DNA of 64,000 nt from Bacteroides sp. (GTDB lineage: Bacteria; Bacteroidota; Bacteroidia; Bacteroidales; Bacteroidaceae). Shown here one piece after another: positions 16,016 through 26,028 of this stretch (its first letter is position 1; each line of letters begins with the position of its first letter). The position numbers were made by a program, and so were the translations under genes. Location: assembly GCA_019416685.1 (NCBI GenBank), contig DXWV01000102.1, positions 7,079 to 71,078 of the forward strand, written 5' to 3'. A model generated the notes under the pieces. The model saw only the letters and a list, made by a program, of their open reading frames with translations. It was not told where the DNA came from and searched no databases.

Positions 16016-19000
16016 TTACCAGCCTTCGTTCATGAAGTGGATGAGTACTACGCGTCCATACCGGTTCACATGGCTAGCTCCACCATCATTGTCACTCCAA
16101 TAGTCGGTATAGACCTCGTTGCTTCCATTCACCCGGATGAAGTAGATGTAGTCTTTCTTGAATGCCGTAGGTCCCTCTTTACCATAGGTGTAAGCATCTT
16201 TGTTTCTCAATGCCTCCCAATGCTCGGAGTACCCTACTCTGTAGTCCCGGAACATATCGCGTGACAAGTTGCTTGCACTACTGTTGTTGCCGACACGTTG
16301 GCGCGGGGTCTTCCAGTTGCCGTAATTTCCGGAATTACCGGCCGAGCCGGGGCCTGCCTTGTATTCCTTCCGCGATATGCCGAACCAGCAGTCTGTTCCG
16401 TTGAATCTTCCTTTCTGCGCCGTTATCCCATCGATGGTGGGTATTCTGAAGTAGAAGTCCATCTTGTGGTCTCCGAAAGCAGAGAGGTTGGTGGAGTTGA
16501 GTTGCAGGTACCACATATTCGCGTTCGGGGCGAGCCATACGTCATCGTTTATATAGATATCGATGGTCGCTTGCTTGGTAGTTGAGTTCCAGGGGATGGC
16601 AATGCCGCAGCTGAGGTTTCCGCCCATATTTCCGCCCGAGTTGGTGTTTTGCAAGGTGAAATTCTCCGGTGAAGTGACTACGATATAGAGATGCCGCTTG
16701 CCATAGTTCCACTCGTGGTCGTTGATGTAGATGTCCGTCTGGTTGTGGTCCCGGGTACTACTGCCGAAGCCGCCGGGTACGCTGATGTTGGTCCGTGATT
16801 GGGGATTGCCATCATTGTAAGAGGAAAAGGTGGGGACACAGGGATCGAGGTTGACGGAGACATCGATGTATTGCGACTTGTCGGCATTCCAAACCCGCAC
16901 GATACTGGTGGTGCGCGTCAGGTGGCGGTTGTTCGTTTCACCATATTTATACACCTCGAAGTAGTACTCGCGCTGTTTGGTGGCAGCCTGATACTCCTTC
17001 ACGGCTACGCCTGCGTTGTTGGCACCTTGGAATTGGTAGGAGCAGCCTCCCAGTGCACCTATCTTCATACGGTTGTATGCAGTGTAGCCGTTCACCGTGC
17101 GGTAGATTACCATCGAACCTCCATTGCCGTTGTAGTTGGTGGTGTTCACACTCGGCGCCCGTGTGCCGGGGTCGCTGATGGTCGGTTTTTGATACACCGG
17201 CTTGATGGTGAGCGTTACTGCCGGACCGCCTCCGGGGTTGGAGATGGTGAGGGTATTGTTGCCGAATGTGCCGTCGGGGTTCACATAGGCAGTGATGTTG
17301 TACGTGCCGCGAGAGGGCTGTGCACGGGTACTTCCACTCTGCTTCGTCAGCCAGGGGGGCAGGACGACGACGGGGGCGCCGGAGTAGCTCTGCATGCTCA
17401 ACGTGAAGGTGTTGTTGGCTATCACAGGCACGGTAAGCGTACCGGTGGAGCCGTTGTAGTTTTCCAGTTTCACGCCATTGCCGGCATTGGTCAGCTTGAG
17501 GTCGAAAATGGTATTGGGCAGCAGCTTCAGGGTGACGTCTTTGTACTTTGCAGTGTTGCTCTTGTTGGACAGGCGCAGGGTTTTGGTTACGATACCGTCG
17601 TTGTTGTACTTCGTATTGCTACCATTCCAGCGTATCTGATAGGTGTCGCTATAGTTTGTGCTCGAAGTCTTGTTGAACGAGATGTTGCCGTCGGCAGCCG
17701 TCAGCCCCACCTGTGTACCGCCCAACGCATTTACCGTGTAGTTGAGCACAGAGTTGCTTCCTGCCGGGGCTTGTAGCAGGTAGATGGTATTCTGTCCGCT
17801 GTCCCAGTTGTTCAGTGCAGGGCTGGGACTGGCGGCAGCGTTGATGAAAGGCGGCTGGTAGTCGGGCTTCACGGTCACGGTGAGGTCCGGGCCTCCGAGG
17901 CGCGGACGGATGACAAAGGTCTTGGCGGCACAGTCTCCGTTGGTGGTCTGTACGGTGAAGTTGTAGGTTTGGTCTATCGCGCTGGTTGAGGTCGATGCAC
18001 CGGGGGTAGCATTGTTTACCTTTGCCCAGTTCAGGTTGTTGTTGATCAGTGTGGTGCCTCCGTAGCTTCTTACCCTTATATAGAAAGTCTTGCCTACGGT
18101 CATGGGTACCGATACGCCGGCATTGATACGCTTTCCGTTGCTGATGGTCGGATTGGCGGGATCCCATGCTTTCAGGTCGTTCCAGATGTCGATGGCACCG
18201 TTGCTTGTCATGTTGACGGTATACTCAAGGTATTTCGACTTGTCGAAGTTATAGATGCGCAGCTTGGTGGATTGATCTGCCAGGGCGTTGTTGTTGGCTG
18301 CCCAGTTCACCACATAGTTACGGTTGGTAGCCTTGTCCAAATTGGTCTGCGCGGTGCTCAGCCCGGTTTTGGCTGTTACGATTTGTGCAGATCCTCCGCC
18401 CAGTGCGTATACCTGCAAGGTGCCTGTGGAGTTTCCGCTACGTGCCTGTATGAGTTTAAGGGTGTAGTTGGTGTAGCTGTTGCACGTAGTCATCGTGATG
18501 CAGTTTTTGTGCGTAGGCGCCATGTAGCGCGGCTTTACGGTAACGGTCAGGTTGGGTCCGCCCGAAGGGTTTTTCAGCACGATGTTGCCGGCGGTGAAGT
18601 CGGTCTTCGTATCGTCCACAGTGAAGCGGACAAAAGTGTTCTCTTTTGCAGGCACGCTACGGGTGGCAGAGGGGGTACCTGCTTTCAGCCAGTCGGGCTT
18701 ACTGATGACGGTGATGCGGGTGGCATCGCCATAAGCTTTCATGCCCAGGTCGAAGTAGTTGGCGGCGGCAATATCCACGGTGATGGTCTTTTTGTCGGCG
18801 CTCAGTTCGGTCTTCTGCCCGTCAGCGTTCGCTTTTTGAGTGACGGCAACGTCGGAGATGATGTTGGGCAACAGCTTGATGTGTATGGTGCGGCTGGCGG
18901 TCAGGTCGTCAGTGTTCTTCAGTACCACGTCGATGGTCTGTTCCGTCAGGTCGGTGGCATCACTGCCTGCCCAGGTGAAGGTATACTCCTTTGTGGGGTC

Positions 19001-22000
19001 GGTAGTGGAGGTAGCGTCCACGGTCAGGCCTTTGGGCATGGTAGAGGGTAGGGTCAGTGTACTTCCGCCCAGCGAGTAGATGGTCAGTGTGGCCTTGGCG
19101 TTACTGCCTGCCACAGTTTGTACCAGGTAGAGCGTTTGCGTGGTATCGTCCCAACGCGTGGCGTTGGTGGGGGTATAGAGGCTGCCGCCTTTCACTGTGG
19201 GAGCGATGTGTTTGCCTACCAGCTTGAAAGTCACGTCCGGACCGCCACTGGGGTTGGTCAGCACGATGTCTCCCGTGGGGAATTGGTGGAAGGTGTGGTC
19301 AATAGTGAAAGTGATACTGGTGTTGTCCTTCGTGGGGGCAGTACGGGTGGCTGCGGGGGCAGATATCTTGACCCATTTCGGTGCAGTGGCGGTGACAAAC
19401 GTACCGTCGTTGCCGTAAGCTTTCATGGCGAGTTTTACGAAGTTGTCCTTTGTGACATCGATGGTCATTTCGCCTTTTGCCACGTCGATGGCACCGGTAC
19501 CGTCAGCCTTAGGGGTAGCCACAAAGTCGCTGATCACGTTGGGGATAAGATGTAGATTGACGCCGAACGTTTTCTTGGCGTCGCTTTTGTTGGCAAATGT
19601 GAGAGTTTTGTTCTGCTCGGTCAAGGTGAGATTGTTCGTTCCGGCCCAACTGATTTCGTAGTCTTGGCTCTTCTCGTCGGAGGAAAGGAGGCTTGCGGTG
19701 ATGTCTGTGGGCAGTGTGAGCGTGCTTCCTCCCAATGAGTAGATGGTGAGAATGCCCTTTGAGGTCTGTCCCTCTTTCTGCTGTACGAGGTAGAGGGTGT
19801 TGTCGTTCTTGTCCCATTTATTGGCATTGGCGGGAGTCATGGTTTTACTTCCGCTTACGATGGGAGCTATGTAGACGGGAGTCACTTTGAGGGTCATCTT
19901 CGGACCGCCGCTGGGGTTGGCGAGTACAAGGTCTTCGACACCCTTACCCAGTATATCGGTGTTGACGATGAAGTGAAGTGTCGTCTCGCTTTTTTGTGGC
20001 ATGGCGCGGGTGCCTGCTGTCTCTGTCAGGAAGCTGGGGCACTTGTCTACCGTTACTTTGCCGCCGTAGCATTTCATGGTGAGCGAGAAGGTGTTACCTT
20101 CGGCGATGTTCATGTCGATGGTCTTGGCTCCGAAGTCGAGCAATGCACAGGCGTCGGGTTTGGCGTTGAGGTACATGTCGGTGATATCCGAAGCCAAGCG
20201 CCGGATGTTGATTTTGAACTGCTTGTTGTTGCGGTCACTTTTGTTCTTGATGGTGAGTTCGATGCCGTCATCGGAGATCTTGGTATCGTTGCCTTCCCAC
20301 AAAAGTGTGTATAGCTGGGTCTGTTCGTCACTATCGCCCGAGTTGGGGGAGAAAGTGAAACCTTTGGTACCGGCGGGTACGGACAGGATGCTGCCTCCCG
20401 GGGAGTAGACACTAAGCGAGGCTTTTGAAGTCTTTCCTTGGGCTTGCTGCATCATGTAGAGCACGGCAGAGCTTTCTTCGTAGTTGTTGATCTCCGGAAC
20501 CATGGGCTTGGCAGCACTGACAACGGGCACCTGGAATTCAGGTTCCATGATGTACTTCTCGTCGGGACCGTTACAGGCGTTCTTGATGGTGACGTGTGCA
20601 TTACCGAAGTGTTTCAGTTTGGTGTCCGCCTTTATGGCAAAGTCGATATTGGTGCGGCGCTTCTTGGGTAGCGACACTCCGGCACGGGTGATGAGCGAGG
20701 AGGTGCCGTTGTATCCTGAAAAAGTGTTGTCACTGTAGTCCGGAAGTGTCTCTATCAGAGAGGAGGGAGACTGTACTTTGCCCGGTTTGCCCATCGAAGC
20801 GCGGGCAAGGATGGCTGCACGGGTGTCAGTTGTACTTGGAGTGCTGTTGGTAGTGATGTTGTTGGTGGCAGCCTTAGTATCGGCTCCGGTATAAGTCAAC
20901 CAGTCGTCCGAGGGATTACCGTTAGAGTCCTTGTCGTAGGTTACTTCAATAACCTTGGCGCCGTTGTATCCGTCGATACCGAGCTTGAACTTGCTATCCT
21001 TTTTAATCTTCAGTACTACTTCGTTGGTGGCAGCGTCGAGTGTGGCGTTGCTTCCTCCCTCTTCCACAGCGGGTGAGGTGAGGTTGGCCTCAATCAGTAC
21101 CAGGTTTACGTCGATTTTCAGTTCCTGGCTCTTGGCGTTTACAAAGGTCAGGGTATACTTATTGTCAGGGATCACTTTATCGCGGTCCGTTAGCTTGAAG
21201 GTGAATATAGGTGATGCAGGGCTTCCGCCGGTCTGTTCGATGGTGAACCAGTCGGTGTTTGCCGGGGGCAAGATACCGTCGTTGCAAGTCAAACGGATGG
21301 GCAGTGAGCTGTCCGTCACGCGGTGCAGGTAGAGGGTAGAGGTATTGGCATCGAAGCGGTTGAGCTTGTTGGTGACATCTTCCGAGTGGGGTGGTGTGGG
21401 CAGTACGATGGGGGTAGGCTGCGGGTTGATGATAATACGTCGTTCGGCCACGCCGCCCACGTCGCCTACGCGGAGGATGGCTTGCGGGTAGACGCCGTTG
21501 TTGTAATCCATGTCCAGTGTCACCTTATATTTACGGGCGTATTGTGCTTTGTATTCGTAGTCCGGATCGGGATCCATTTCAGTCAGCTTTAGCCAGTGGT
21601 AACGTGGGTCCGAATTGGTGGGATATTCCAGTTCGGCCTTCAGGCGCATACTGGAGTTGGTGTGGGCGGTAAAGCTACATTCGGGCTTCTTATTGTCCAC
21701 GCACATGGTGAGGATGTGTGTGTCCGGATCGTAGCTGGCATCCTGCACAGGGAGGATATCGCGTACCAGAAAGTCGGCTATCTTGTTCTCGGCGTCTTGC
21801 TCGTCAAGCGATCCGTCAGTCCAGTCCTCCACCTGAAAGTTCACTTCGAGTTTGTACTCGTCAGCGTCACTGATGCCTACCGTGTAGCGGTGGTTGGCGG
21901 TAATGTCGAGCTTGAGCATGTTGCCGTCTGCCTGTTTCTGTACGAAAGGTATCTGGTAGGTGACCTGTTTCTGTTCGGTGGCATTCACGCGATAGAGGCC

Positions 22001-23053
22001 TGTGATGATGAGGTAAGCCTCGTCGCTTGCCGGTGAGGGATAGGTATAGAATGCACTCTCCACGCGGCCGAGGTTAGCATTGGGCTGTTCTTCGAAGGGG
22101 CGTGGGGTGTAGGTGATCAGTTCGTCGTCCTTTGCTGCGGGTAGGCTGCCGTAGACGCTGGTGGGGTAGAAGTAGCTTCCGCGTCGTCCCTTGGCCAGGC
22201 TGATGCTTTGGATAGTGAGACGCGAGGTGGCTTCGGAGTTCACTACGTCAAAGCGGGCGGTGAGTCGGTGTAACTTCATCGGGGCTTGCAGGCGAGTGTA
22301 TACCTCGCGGTCTGTTAAGTCGAGAGGTACGCCGTAAGTGCCGCTCATGGCAAGAGGCGTGGTGAGGATACCTGCTTTCGGGTCAGCCTCGTTCAGCAGA
22401 GCCGAGTGGAATTCGATGAAGTCATCGAGCGTAGGTACTCCTTCTTTATATACGGGGTTTTCTTCGTCCTTTTCGTTGATGAGCAGGGGTTCAAAGTCCG
22501 TGTCGGGGAAGGCAGCGCCGGTGGCGGGGTCGATTAGGGTGGTCACGTTGGCCAAGGTGTAGAGCTTGATGTATAGCCCTTTTTTCACCTTGAGGATGCT
22601 GTTGGTGATTTCTTCGTCGGCTCCTTTGAGTACTTGCATGGTTTCGGCGCCGGCAGGGATACTTCCGAAGCCGGGCGCGCGGTAGGCAAAGCGTTGGAGG
22701 AAGGTGTAAGTACCATTCTCTTTGGCAGAACCAAAGACGTAGACATCGAGTGTAGAAAGTGAATTCTCAGCCTCAGTGGCAATGCTTTGAGTGGTGGCAG
22801 GGATATTTGTGAGATCATCGGCGGTGGTTGCCACATCGGGGACTTGTGCCTCGTCTGTAGCGGCACGTGTGCCGGAAGTTCCGACAATCAGCCTGTTCTT
22901 CAACTGTAGCTGTATGTCTCTGGTTTCATGACTTTCTTCCACAGGAGGAAGCGTTGGGTCGGTGAAGTCTCGGTCGGTCTCTTGGGTGCAATTGGCCAGT
23001 AAGAGGCTCACGAGTATGGCGGACGCTGTGTTCCGCATACTCTTCAAGTTCAT
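16016..23053 (-). CDS. Giant repeat-containing fimbrillin-like adhesin (pilus locus 1)
   Basis: About 2,345 residues from the MNLKS start at 23053, which matches its two paralogues; an extra in-frame ATG at 23086 is less likely. The lipobox is VSLLLANC. The N-terminal Mfa-type module has LSTLDVYVFGSAKENG and ends at VEDWTDGS. From about residue 840 to 2,070 there are about six tandem units of roughly 222 residues. Each opens with a KPxYxxPxI-like strand, contains TLYLVQ...LTIYSLGGSTLTLP and ends with NPSGGPxxTxxVKP. Most units contain a TR[AST] tripeptide at the same place. The C-terminal 280 residues are a distinct, Gly/Asn/Tyr-rich domain. It is likely a very long surface fibre or tip adhesin. 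Confidence 0.7.
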   Translation of the reverse strand: MNLKSMRNTASAILVSLLLANCTQETDRDFTDPTLPPVEESHETRDIQLQLKNRLIVGTSGTRAATDEAQVPDVATTADDLTNIPATTQSIATEAENSLSTLDVYVFGSAKENGTYTFLQRFAYRAPGFGSIPAGAETMQVLKGADEEITNSILKVKKGLYIKLYTLANVTTLIDPATGAAFPDTDFEPLLINEKDEENPVYKEGVPTLDDFIEFHSALLNEADPKAGILTTPLAMSGTYGVPLDLTDREVYTRLQAPMKLHRLTARFDVVNSEATSRLTIQSISLAKGRRGSYFYPTSVYGSLPAAKDDELITYTPRPFEEQPNANLGRVESAFYTYPSPASDEAYLIITGLYRVNATEQKQVTYQIPFVQKQADGNMLKLDITANHRYTVGISDADEYKLEVNFQVEDWTDGSLDEQDAENKIADFLVRDILPVQDASYDPDTHILTMCVDNKKPECSFTAHTNSSMRLKAELEYPTNSDPRYHWLKLTEMDPDPDYEYKAQYARKYKVTLDMDYNNGVYPQAILRVGDVGGVAERRIIINPQPTPIVLPTPPHSEDVTNKLNRFDANTSTLYLHRVTDSSLPIRLTCNDGILPPANTDWFTIEQTGGSPASPIFTFKLTDRDKVIPDNKYTLTFVNAKSQELKIDVNLVLIEANLTSPAVEEGGSNATLDAATNEVVLKIKKDSKFKLGIDGYNGAKVIEVTYDKDSNGNPSDDWLTYTGADTKAATNNITTNSTPSTTDTRAAILARASMGKPGKVQSPSSLIETLPDYSDNTFSGYNGTSSLITRAGVSLPKKRRTNIDFAIKADTKLKHFGNAHVTIKNACNGPDEKYIMEPEFQVPVVSAAKPMVPEINNYEESSAVLYMMQQAQGKTSKASLSVYSPGGSILSVPAGTKGFTFSPNSGDSDEQTQLYTLLWEGNDTKISDDGIELTIKNKSDRNNKQFKINIRRLASDITDMYLNAKPDACALLDFGAKTIDMNIAEGNTFSLTMKCYGGKVTVDKCPSFLTETAGTRAMPQKSETTLHFIVNTDILGKGVEDLVLANPSGGPKMTLKVTPVYIAPIVSGSKTMTPANANKWDKNDNTLYLVQQKEGQTSKGILTIYSLGGSTLTLPTDITASLLSSDEKSQDYEISWAGTNNLTLTEQNKTLTFANKSDAKKTFGVNLHLIPNVISDFVATPKADGTGAIDVAKGEMTIDVTKDNFVKLAMKAYGNDGTFVTATAPKWVKISAPAATRTAPTKDNTSITFTIDHTFHQFPTGDIVLTNPSGGPDVTFKLVGKHIAPTVKGGSLYTPTNATRWDDTTQTLYLVQTVAGSNAKATLTIYSLGGSTLTLPSTMPKGLTVDATSTTDPTKEYTFTWAGSDATDLTEQTIDVVLKNTDDLTASRTIHIKLLPNIISDVAVTQKANADGQKTELSADKKTITVDIAAANYFDLGMKAYGDATRITVISKPDWLKAGTPSATRSVPAKENTFVRFTVDDTKTDFTAGNIVLKNPSGGPNLTVTVKPRYMAPTHKNCITMTTCNSYTNYTLKLIQARSGNSTGTLQVYALGGGSAQIVTAKTGLSTAQTNLDKATNRNYVVNWAANNNALADQSTKLRIYNFDKSKYLEYTVNMTSNGAIDIWNDLKAWDPANPTISNGKRINAGVSVPMTVGKTFYIRVRSYGGTTLINNNLNWAKVNNATPGASTSTSAIDQTYNFTVQTTNGDCAAKTFVIRPRLGGPDLTVTVKPDYQPPFINAAASPSPALNNWDSGQNTIYLLQAPAGSNSVLNYTVNALGGTQVGLTAADGNISFNKTSSTNYSDTYQIRWNGSNTKYNNDGIVTKTLRLSNKSNTAKYKDVTLKLLPNTIFDLKLTNAGNGVKLENYNGSTGTLTVPVIANNTFTLSMQSYSGAPVVVLPPWLTKQSGSTRAQPSRGTYNITAYVNPDGTFGNNTLTISNPGGGPAVTLTIKPVYQKPTISDPGTRAPSVNTTNYNGNGGSMVIYRTVNGYTAYNRMKIGALGGCSYQFQGANNAGVAVKEYQAATKQREYYFEVYKYGETNNRHLTRTTSIVRVWNADKSQYIDVSVNLDPCVPTFSSYNDGNPQSRTNISVPGGFGSSTRDHNQTDIYINDHEWNYGKRHLYIVVTSPENFTLQNTNSGGNMGGNLSCGIAIPWNSTTKQATIDIYINDDVWLAPNANMWYLQLNSTNLSAFGDHKMDFYFRIPTIDGITAQKGRFNGTDCWFGISRKEYKAGPGSAGNSGNYGNWKTPRQRVGNNSSASNLSRDMFRDYRVGYSEHWEALRNKDAYTYGKEGPTAFKKDYIYFIRVNGSNEVYTDYWSDNDGGASHVNRYGRVVLIHFMNEGW

Positions 23054-23150
23054 ACTTCGTTTCATCATAATCACGTTACATTTCATATTTATATATTATC
23101 TGTTCTTATTATCTGTCACTATATCGCTCATTACTTTATAACCCTGTCAT

Positions 23151-24098
23151 TCATCCGATTGTCCCGCCTTCATCCCAGTCGGTAGATCCCATCTGGGTGA
23201 CTACGATCTTGTCTTCGTAGATCGTCACCAACAAGTCGAACTCCTGTTCGATGTTGGTACCCATATCCATGGGCAGTTTACCGAAAAAAAGGTAAAGATC
23301 GAGCTCTTTTACGATCTGTTTTCCGTCTTTCCAGAGGCTCCACATGGGGTGTGTCTGACTGGTGTATCGGAAAGTGATGAACTGTCCGCTTACTTCTTCC
23401 TCATAGTTCATTGCCGCCCGCGTCTCGTGGTAGGTGACGGGACTTTCGATGACAGGCAGTGAATAAGATCCGTCTCCTGACGGCACTATACCCTCAAACC
23501 CACTTTTGAACTCATAAACCGAGGGGGCACCCCTAAGTCTCATTCGGTAAGCCCCGTCCCGGGTGGGCGGGCCGGTCATCCATCGGACGGTGATGGAAAG
23601 TGCTGCATGGGCATGTGCCATATAGATGCGCTTCCGCCGGGTGATACCTCCTTCTACTTCGAGCTGCGCGGTGCCGTAATACAGGCGTGCAGTATTGCCC
23701 CGATAGTCGGGAGGGACACCATTCACCCTTGCCGAGAGTATCATGTCCTGCAGGTTCTGTTCTCCGGTTCGGGTCTGTACCTGTTGATTGTTGTCCAGGT
23801 TTCCCCAGGCTACGATGGTGTAGGTGCCGTCGGGTAGTGTTCCGCTCCATTGTTCTACATCCTTGCCTCCGGTAGTCTCCTGATTGATGAGTTTCCCTTG
23901 TCCGTCGAAGATGTACTGTCGCAGGTTATCTATATAAAGAGGGAGCACATTTTTGAGTCCGCTGCCTGCATACCAATACTCCAGTTTGACGTTGTAGGGG
24001 CATGGTTCGGGCTCTTCACTAAAAGTGCAGGCTCCCATTCCGGCCCCTAAGGTCATCAAAAGGGATATTTGAAGTATGAGCAGCAAGGGTTTTGTCAT
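23151..24098 (-). CDS. FimB/Mfa2-family fimbrial anchor lipoprotein
   Basis: 315 residues with a signal peptide and lipobox (LGAGMGAC). The core follows the Mfa2/FimB family (PF08842): VKLEYWYAG, then LPDGTYTIVAWGNLDNNQQV and YYGTAQLEVEGG. In Porphyromonas this family anchors the pilus to the outer membrane and limits its length. It overlaps the upstream DUF3868 gene by 4 nt and precedes the giant subunit gene, the classic order of these loci. Confidence 0.82.
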   Translation of the reverse strand: MTKPLLLILQISLLMTLGAGMGACTFSEEPEPCPYNVKLEYWYAGSGLKNVLPLYIDNLRQYIFDGQGKLINQETTGGKDVEQWSGTLPDGTYTIVAWGNLDNNQQVQTRTGEQNLQDMILSARVNGVPPDYRGNTARLYYGTAQLEVEGGITRRKRIYMAHAHAALSITVRWMTGPPTRDGAYRMRLRGAPSVYEFKSGFEGIVPSGDGSYSLPVIESPVTYHETRAAMNYEEEVSGQFITFRYTSQTHPMWSLWKDGKQIVKELDLYLFFGKLPMDMGTNIEQEFDLLVTIYEDKIVVTQMGSTDWDEGGTIG

Positions 24099-25420
24099 TC
24101 TACCTCCTGCAATAGCTCTTCGTCGGGGCCGGTGTCTCCGAGGCCAATGTCTCCGGGTTTTTCCTCTTCTTCATGGATCACTTTGACTTCGATGCGTCTC
24201 AACACGGGGAAGTAGCGTCGGAGCATGTCCCGGTAGGGCACTCCACCATCTAAATCCATCAGTCTTTTTTCGCGTCCGGAGAATACTCCGTAGGTGCGTA
24301 TGATGTCCAGCACGCGAGCAGCGTACCAGGGTATATCATCGTGTATAAGGTCGCAAAGGCCCTCCCAGTCTTCGGCCACGGCGGAGGTGACGATACGTAG
24401 CCCCTGTAACTTGTAGGTGGCATGCAGATACTCGGCAAAGAAGCGGGCACGCGAAGCGGCGAGGCGTTCATTATTGGCATAAGTGCCGTCGGGCGAACAG
24501 TAGCCGCACACCTGTATCTCTTTCACCGTTGGCGTTACGAAGTTACCTGAGGCGTTGAAGATGCGGCTTAGTTTGAATAACTCGCGGTGGTTGTCACTGA
24601 AGTATGGTAGCACTTCGTCCTTGCCTATGGGATAGTCGATGTAGAGTATGACCGTTTCGGTATTAGGCTCTTCATCGGGGATGAGTGCGGGGGTGGATTT
24701 TAGCTCAGGGATGTATTGGGGTTCAGGAGTGTCTTGTACGGGGTTGAGGATGACACTTTGCACCATCCGGTCCACCGGATCTTCGGTAGGTACAGGGATT
24801 GCGATGGGGGTTGGAACAGGGGGCACTTCTATCGGTGTGCTGATCGCTGCCTGGGATTGGACGGAGGCAAAGGCATAGTCGTGAGCTTCGGGCAGTCCGG
24901 CAGCCATATCGGAAAGACTCTGGGCGAGTGTGTCGGTACAGAGCCATTCCAATTCGCAACAGTCCTTTACTTGCTGGTTGAGTAAGAGGGACGCTTGGCG
25001 CATCCACGAAGCGTATGGTATAGCAGTATGGTAATCCACTACGTTGGGGCGGTGACGGCGGGTTTGTATCAGCACTGCGTAAGGAATCATTGCCTTTGTT
25101 TCGGAGGGTGTTTGTAAGGCCCACTCGCGACGGTCGAAACGATAGCGTTTCTTTCCACTCAGCACCACCGGTGCCAGCGGCAACTGCACATAAGCACCGC
25201 TTAATGTAGGGGTGAAGTGTACGGCGGTGTGGCGGTTGATTGTAATCCCCGAGAGGTCTATCTTGAGGAACAGGTGCAAGCTGTCGTTTGCCAGTGAAGC
25301 TTCCTGTGTCAGAATACGGATACTTTGTGTCGCGGCAGGTGTTGCCGACAGTAGCCCAATCAGCAGGAGAATGGACAAAACGGATCGTTGGGCTCTTATA
25401 TATAAAGGTGTATTCAGCAT
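24095..25420 (-). CDS. DUF3868 / OmpA-like outer-membrane assembly protein of the pilus locus
   Basis: 441 residues with a signal peptide. Residues 30-150 are the DUF3868 domain (IRILTQEASLANDSLHLFLKIDLSG). A Pro-rich linker follows (about 200-260), then an OmpA-like peptidoglycan-associating domain with VCGYCSPDGTYANNERLAASRARFF. Such proteins accompany type V pili. It overlaps the Mfa2-like gene by 4 nt and follows the DUF3575 gene by 27 nt. In pilus locus 2 the OmpA-like part is instead fused to DUF3575. Confidence 0.78.
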   Translation of the reverse strand: MLNTPLYIRAQRSVLSILLLIGLLSATPAATQSIRILTQEASLANDSLHLFLKIDLSGITINRHTAVHFTPTLSGAYVQLPLAPVVLSGKKRYRFDRREWALQTPSETKAMIPYAVLIQTRRHRPNVVDYHTAIPYASWMRQASLLLNQQVKDCCELEWLCTDTLAQSLSDMAAGLPEAHDYAFASVQSQAAISTPIEVPPVPTPIAIPVPTEDPVDRMVQSVILNPVQDTPEPQYIPELKSTPALIPDEEPNTETVILYIDYPIGKDEVLPYFSDNHRELFKLSRIFNASGNFVTPTVKEIQVCGYCSPDGTYANNERLAASRARFFAEYLHATYKLQGLRIVTSAVAEDWEGLCDLIHDDIPWYAARVLDIIRTYGVFSGREKRLMDLDGGVPYRDMLRRYFPVLRRIEVKVIHEEEEKPGDIGLGDTGPDEELLQEVE

Positions 25421-25447
25421 TTTTGAACTTGTTTATATGGATAGGGG

Positions 25448-26008
25448 TTATCGAATAAAGTAATGAATGGAGATACCGGCACGCGTCGGACCGATATAGG
25501 TGCGGGTGAACTTTCCTATCCGTTCACCACATTCGGCACAGCGGAACTTCTCGTAAGGCATATAGGCATAACCTACGCCTATACTCCACTCAATGCCCCA
25601 ACGGTCGCCCAAGGCTTGGTGGTAACCGTAACTCAGTCCGCCTGCATAAAACTCACCGCGCAGCACCTTATCCGTCAACGATGCAATGAAGGGGATCTGT
25701 CCGATGTTATAGTGCCCGTATTGTCCGTACACACCTACGAAGTGACCTTCAAATTTACGGCAGAACCAATAACGTGTTTCCGGCTCTACGAGGTAGAGAT
25801 TGAGTTTCATGTCTTGCGGTAGTTTCCAGGCATTGTAGGCCAGATTTATACCAAGCGTGAACTTGCGGGCAACTGAAAATTCCGCACCGGCATTAGGTGT
25901 AGTAGTGCCCCACAACAATACGTTAGTACGCAGTGAAACTGTCTGTGCGGAAACCTTGGGAAGATTGCATAACAGTTGTATAAGAATGATCAAGAGTGTA
26001 TACCTCAT
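25448..26008 (-). CDS. DUF3575 outer-membrane beta-barrel-like protein
   Basis: 186 residues with a signal peptide (cleavage near SAQT). The body has alternating aromatic strands typical of a small barrel: TNVLLWGTTTPNAGAEF, VGVYGQYGHYN and IEWSIGVGYAYMPYEKF. A CAEC pair sits near residue 158. It matches DUF3575 (PF12099), which recurs in Bacteroidetes pilus loci next to DUF3868 proteins, and is likely an outer-membrane partner in pilus assembly. Confidence 0.78.
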   Translation of the reverse strand: MRYTLLIILIQLLCNLPKVSAQTVSLRTNVLLWGTTTPNAGAEFSVARKFTLGINLAYNAWKLPQDMKLNLYLVEPETRYWFCRKFEGHFVGVYGQYGHYNIGQIPFIASLTDKVLRGEFYAGGLSYGYHQALGDRWGIEWSIGVGYAYMPYEKFRCAECGERIGKFTRTYIGPTRAGISIHYFIR

Positions 26009-26028
26009 TATTGATACAAGTTATTAGA

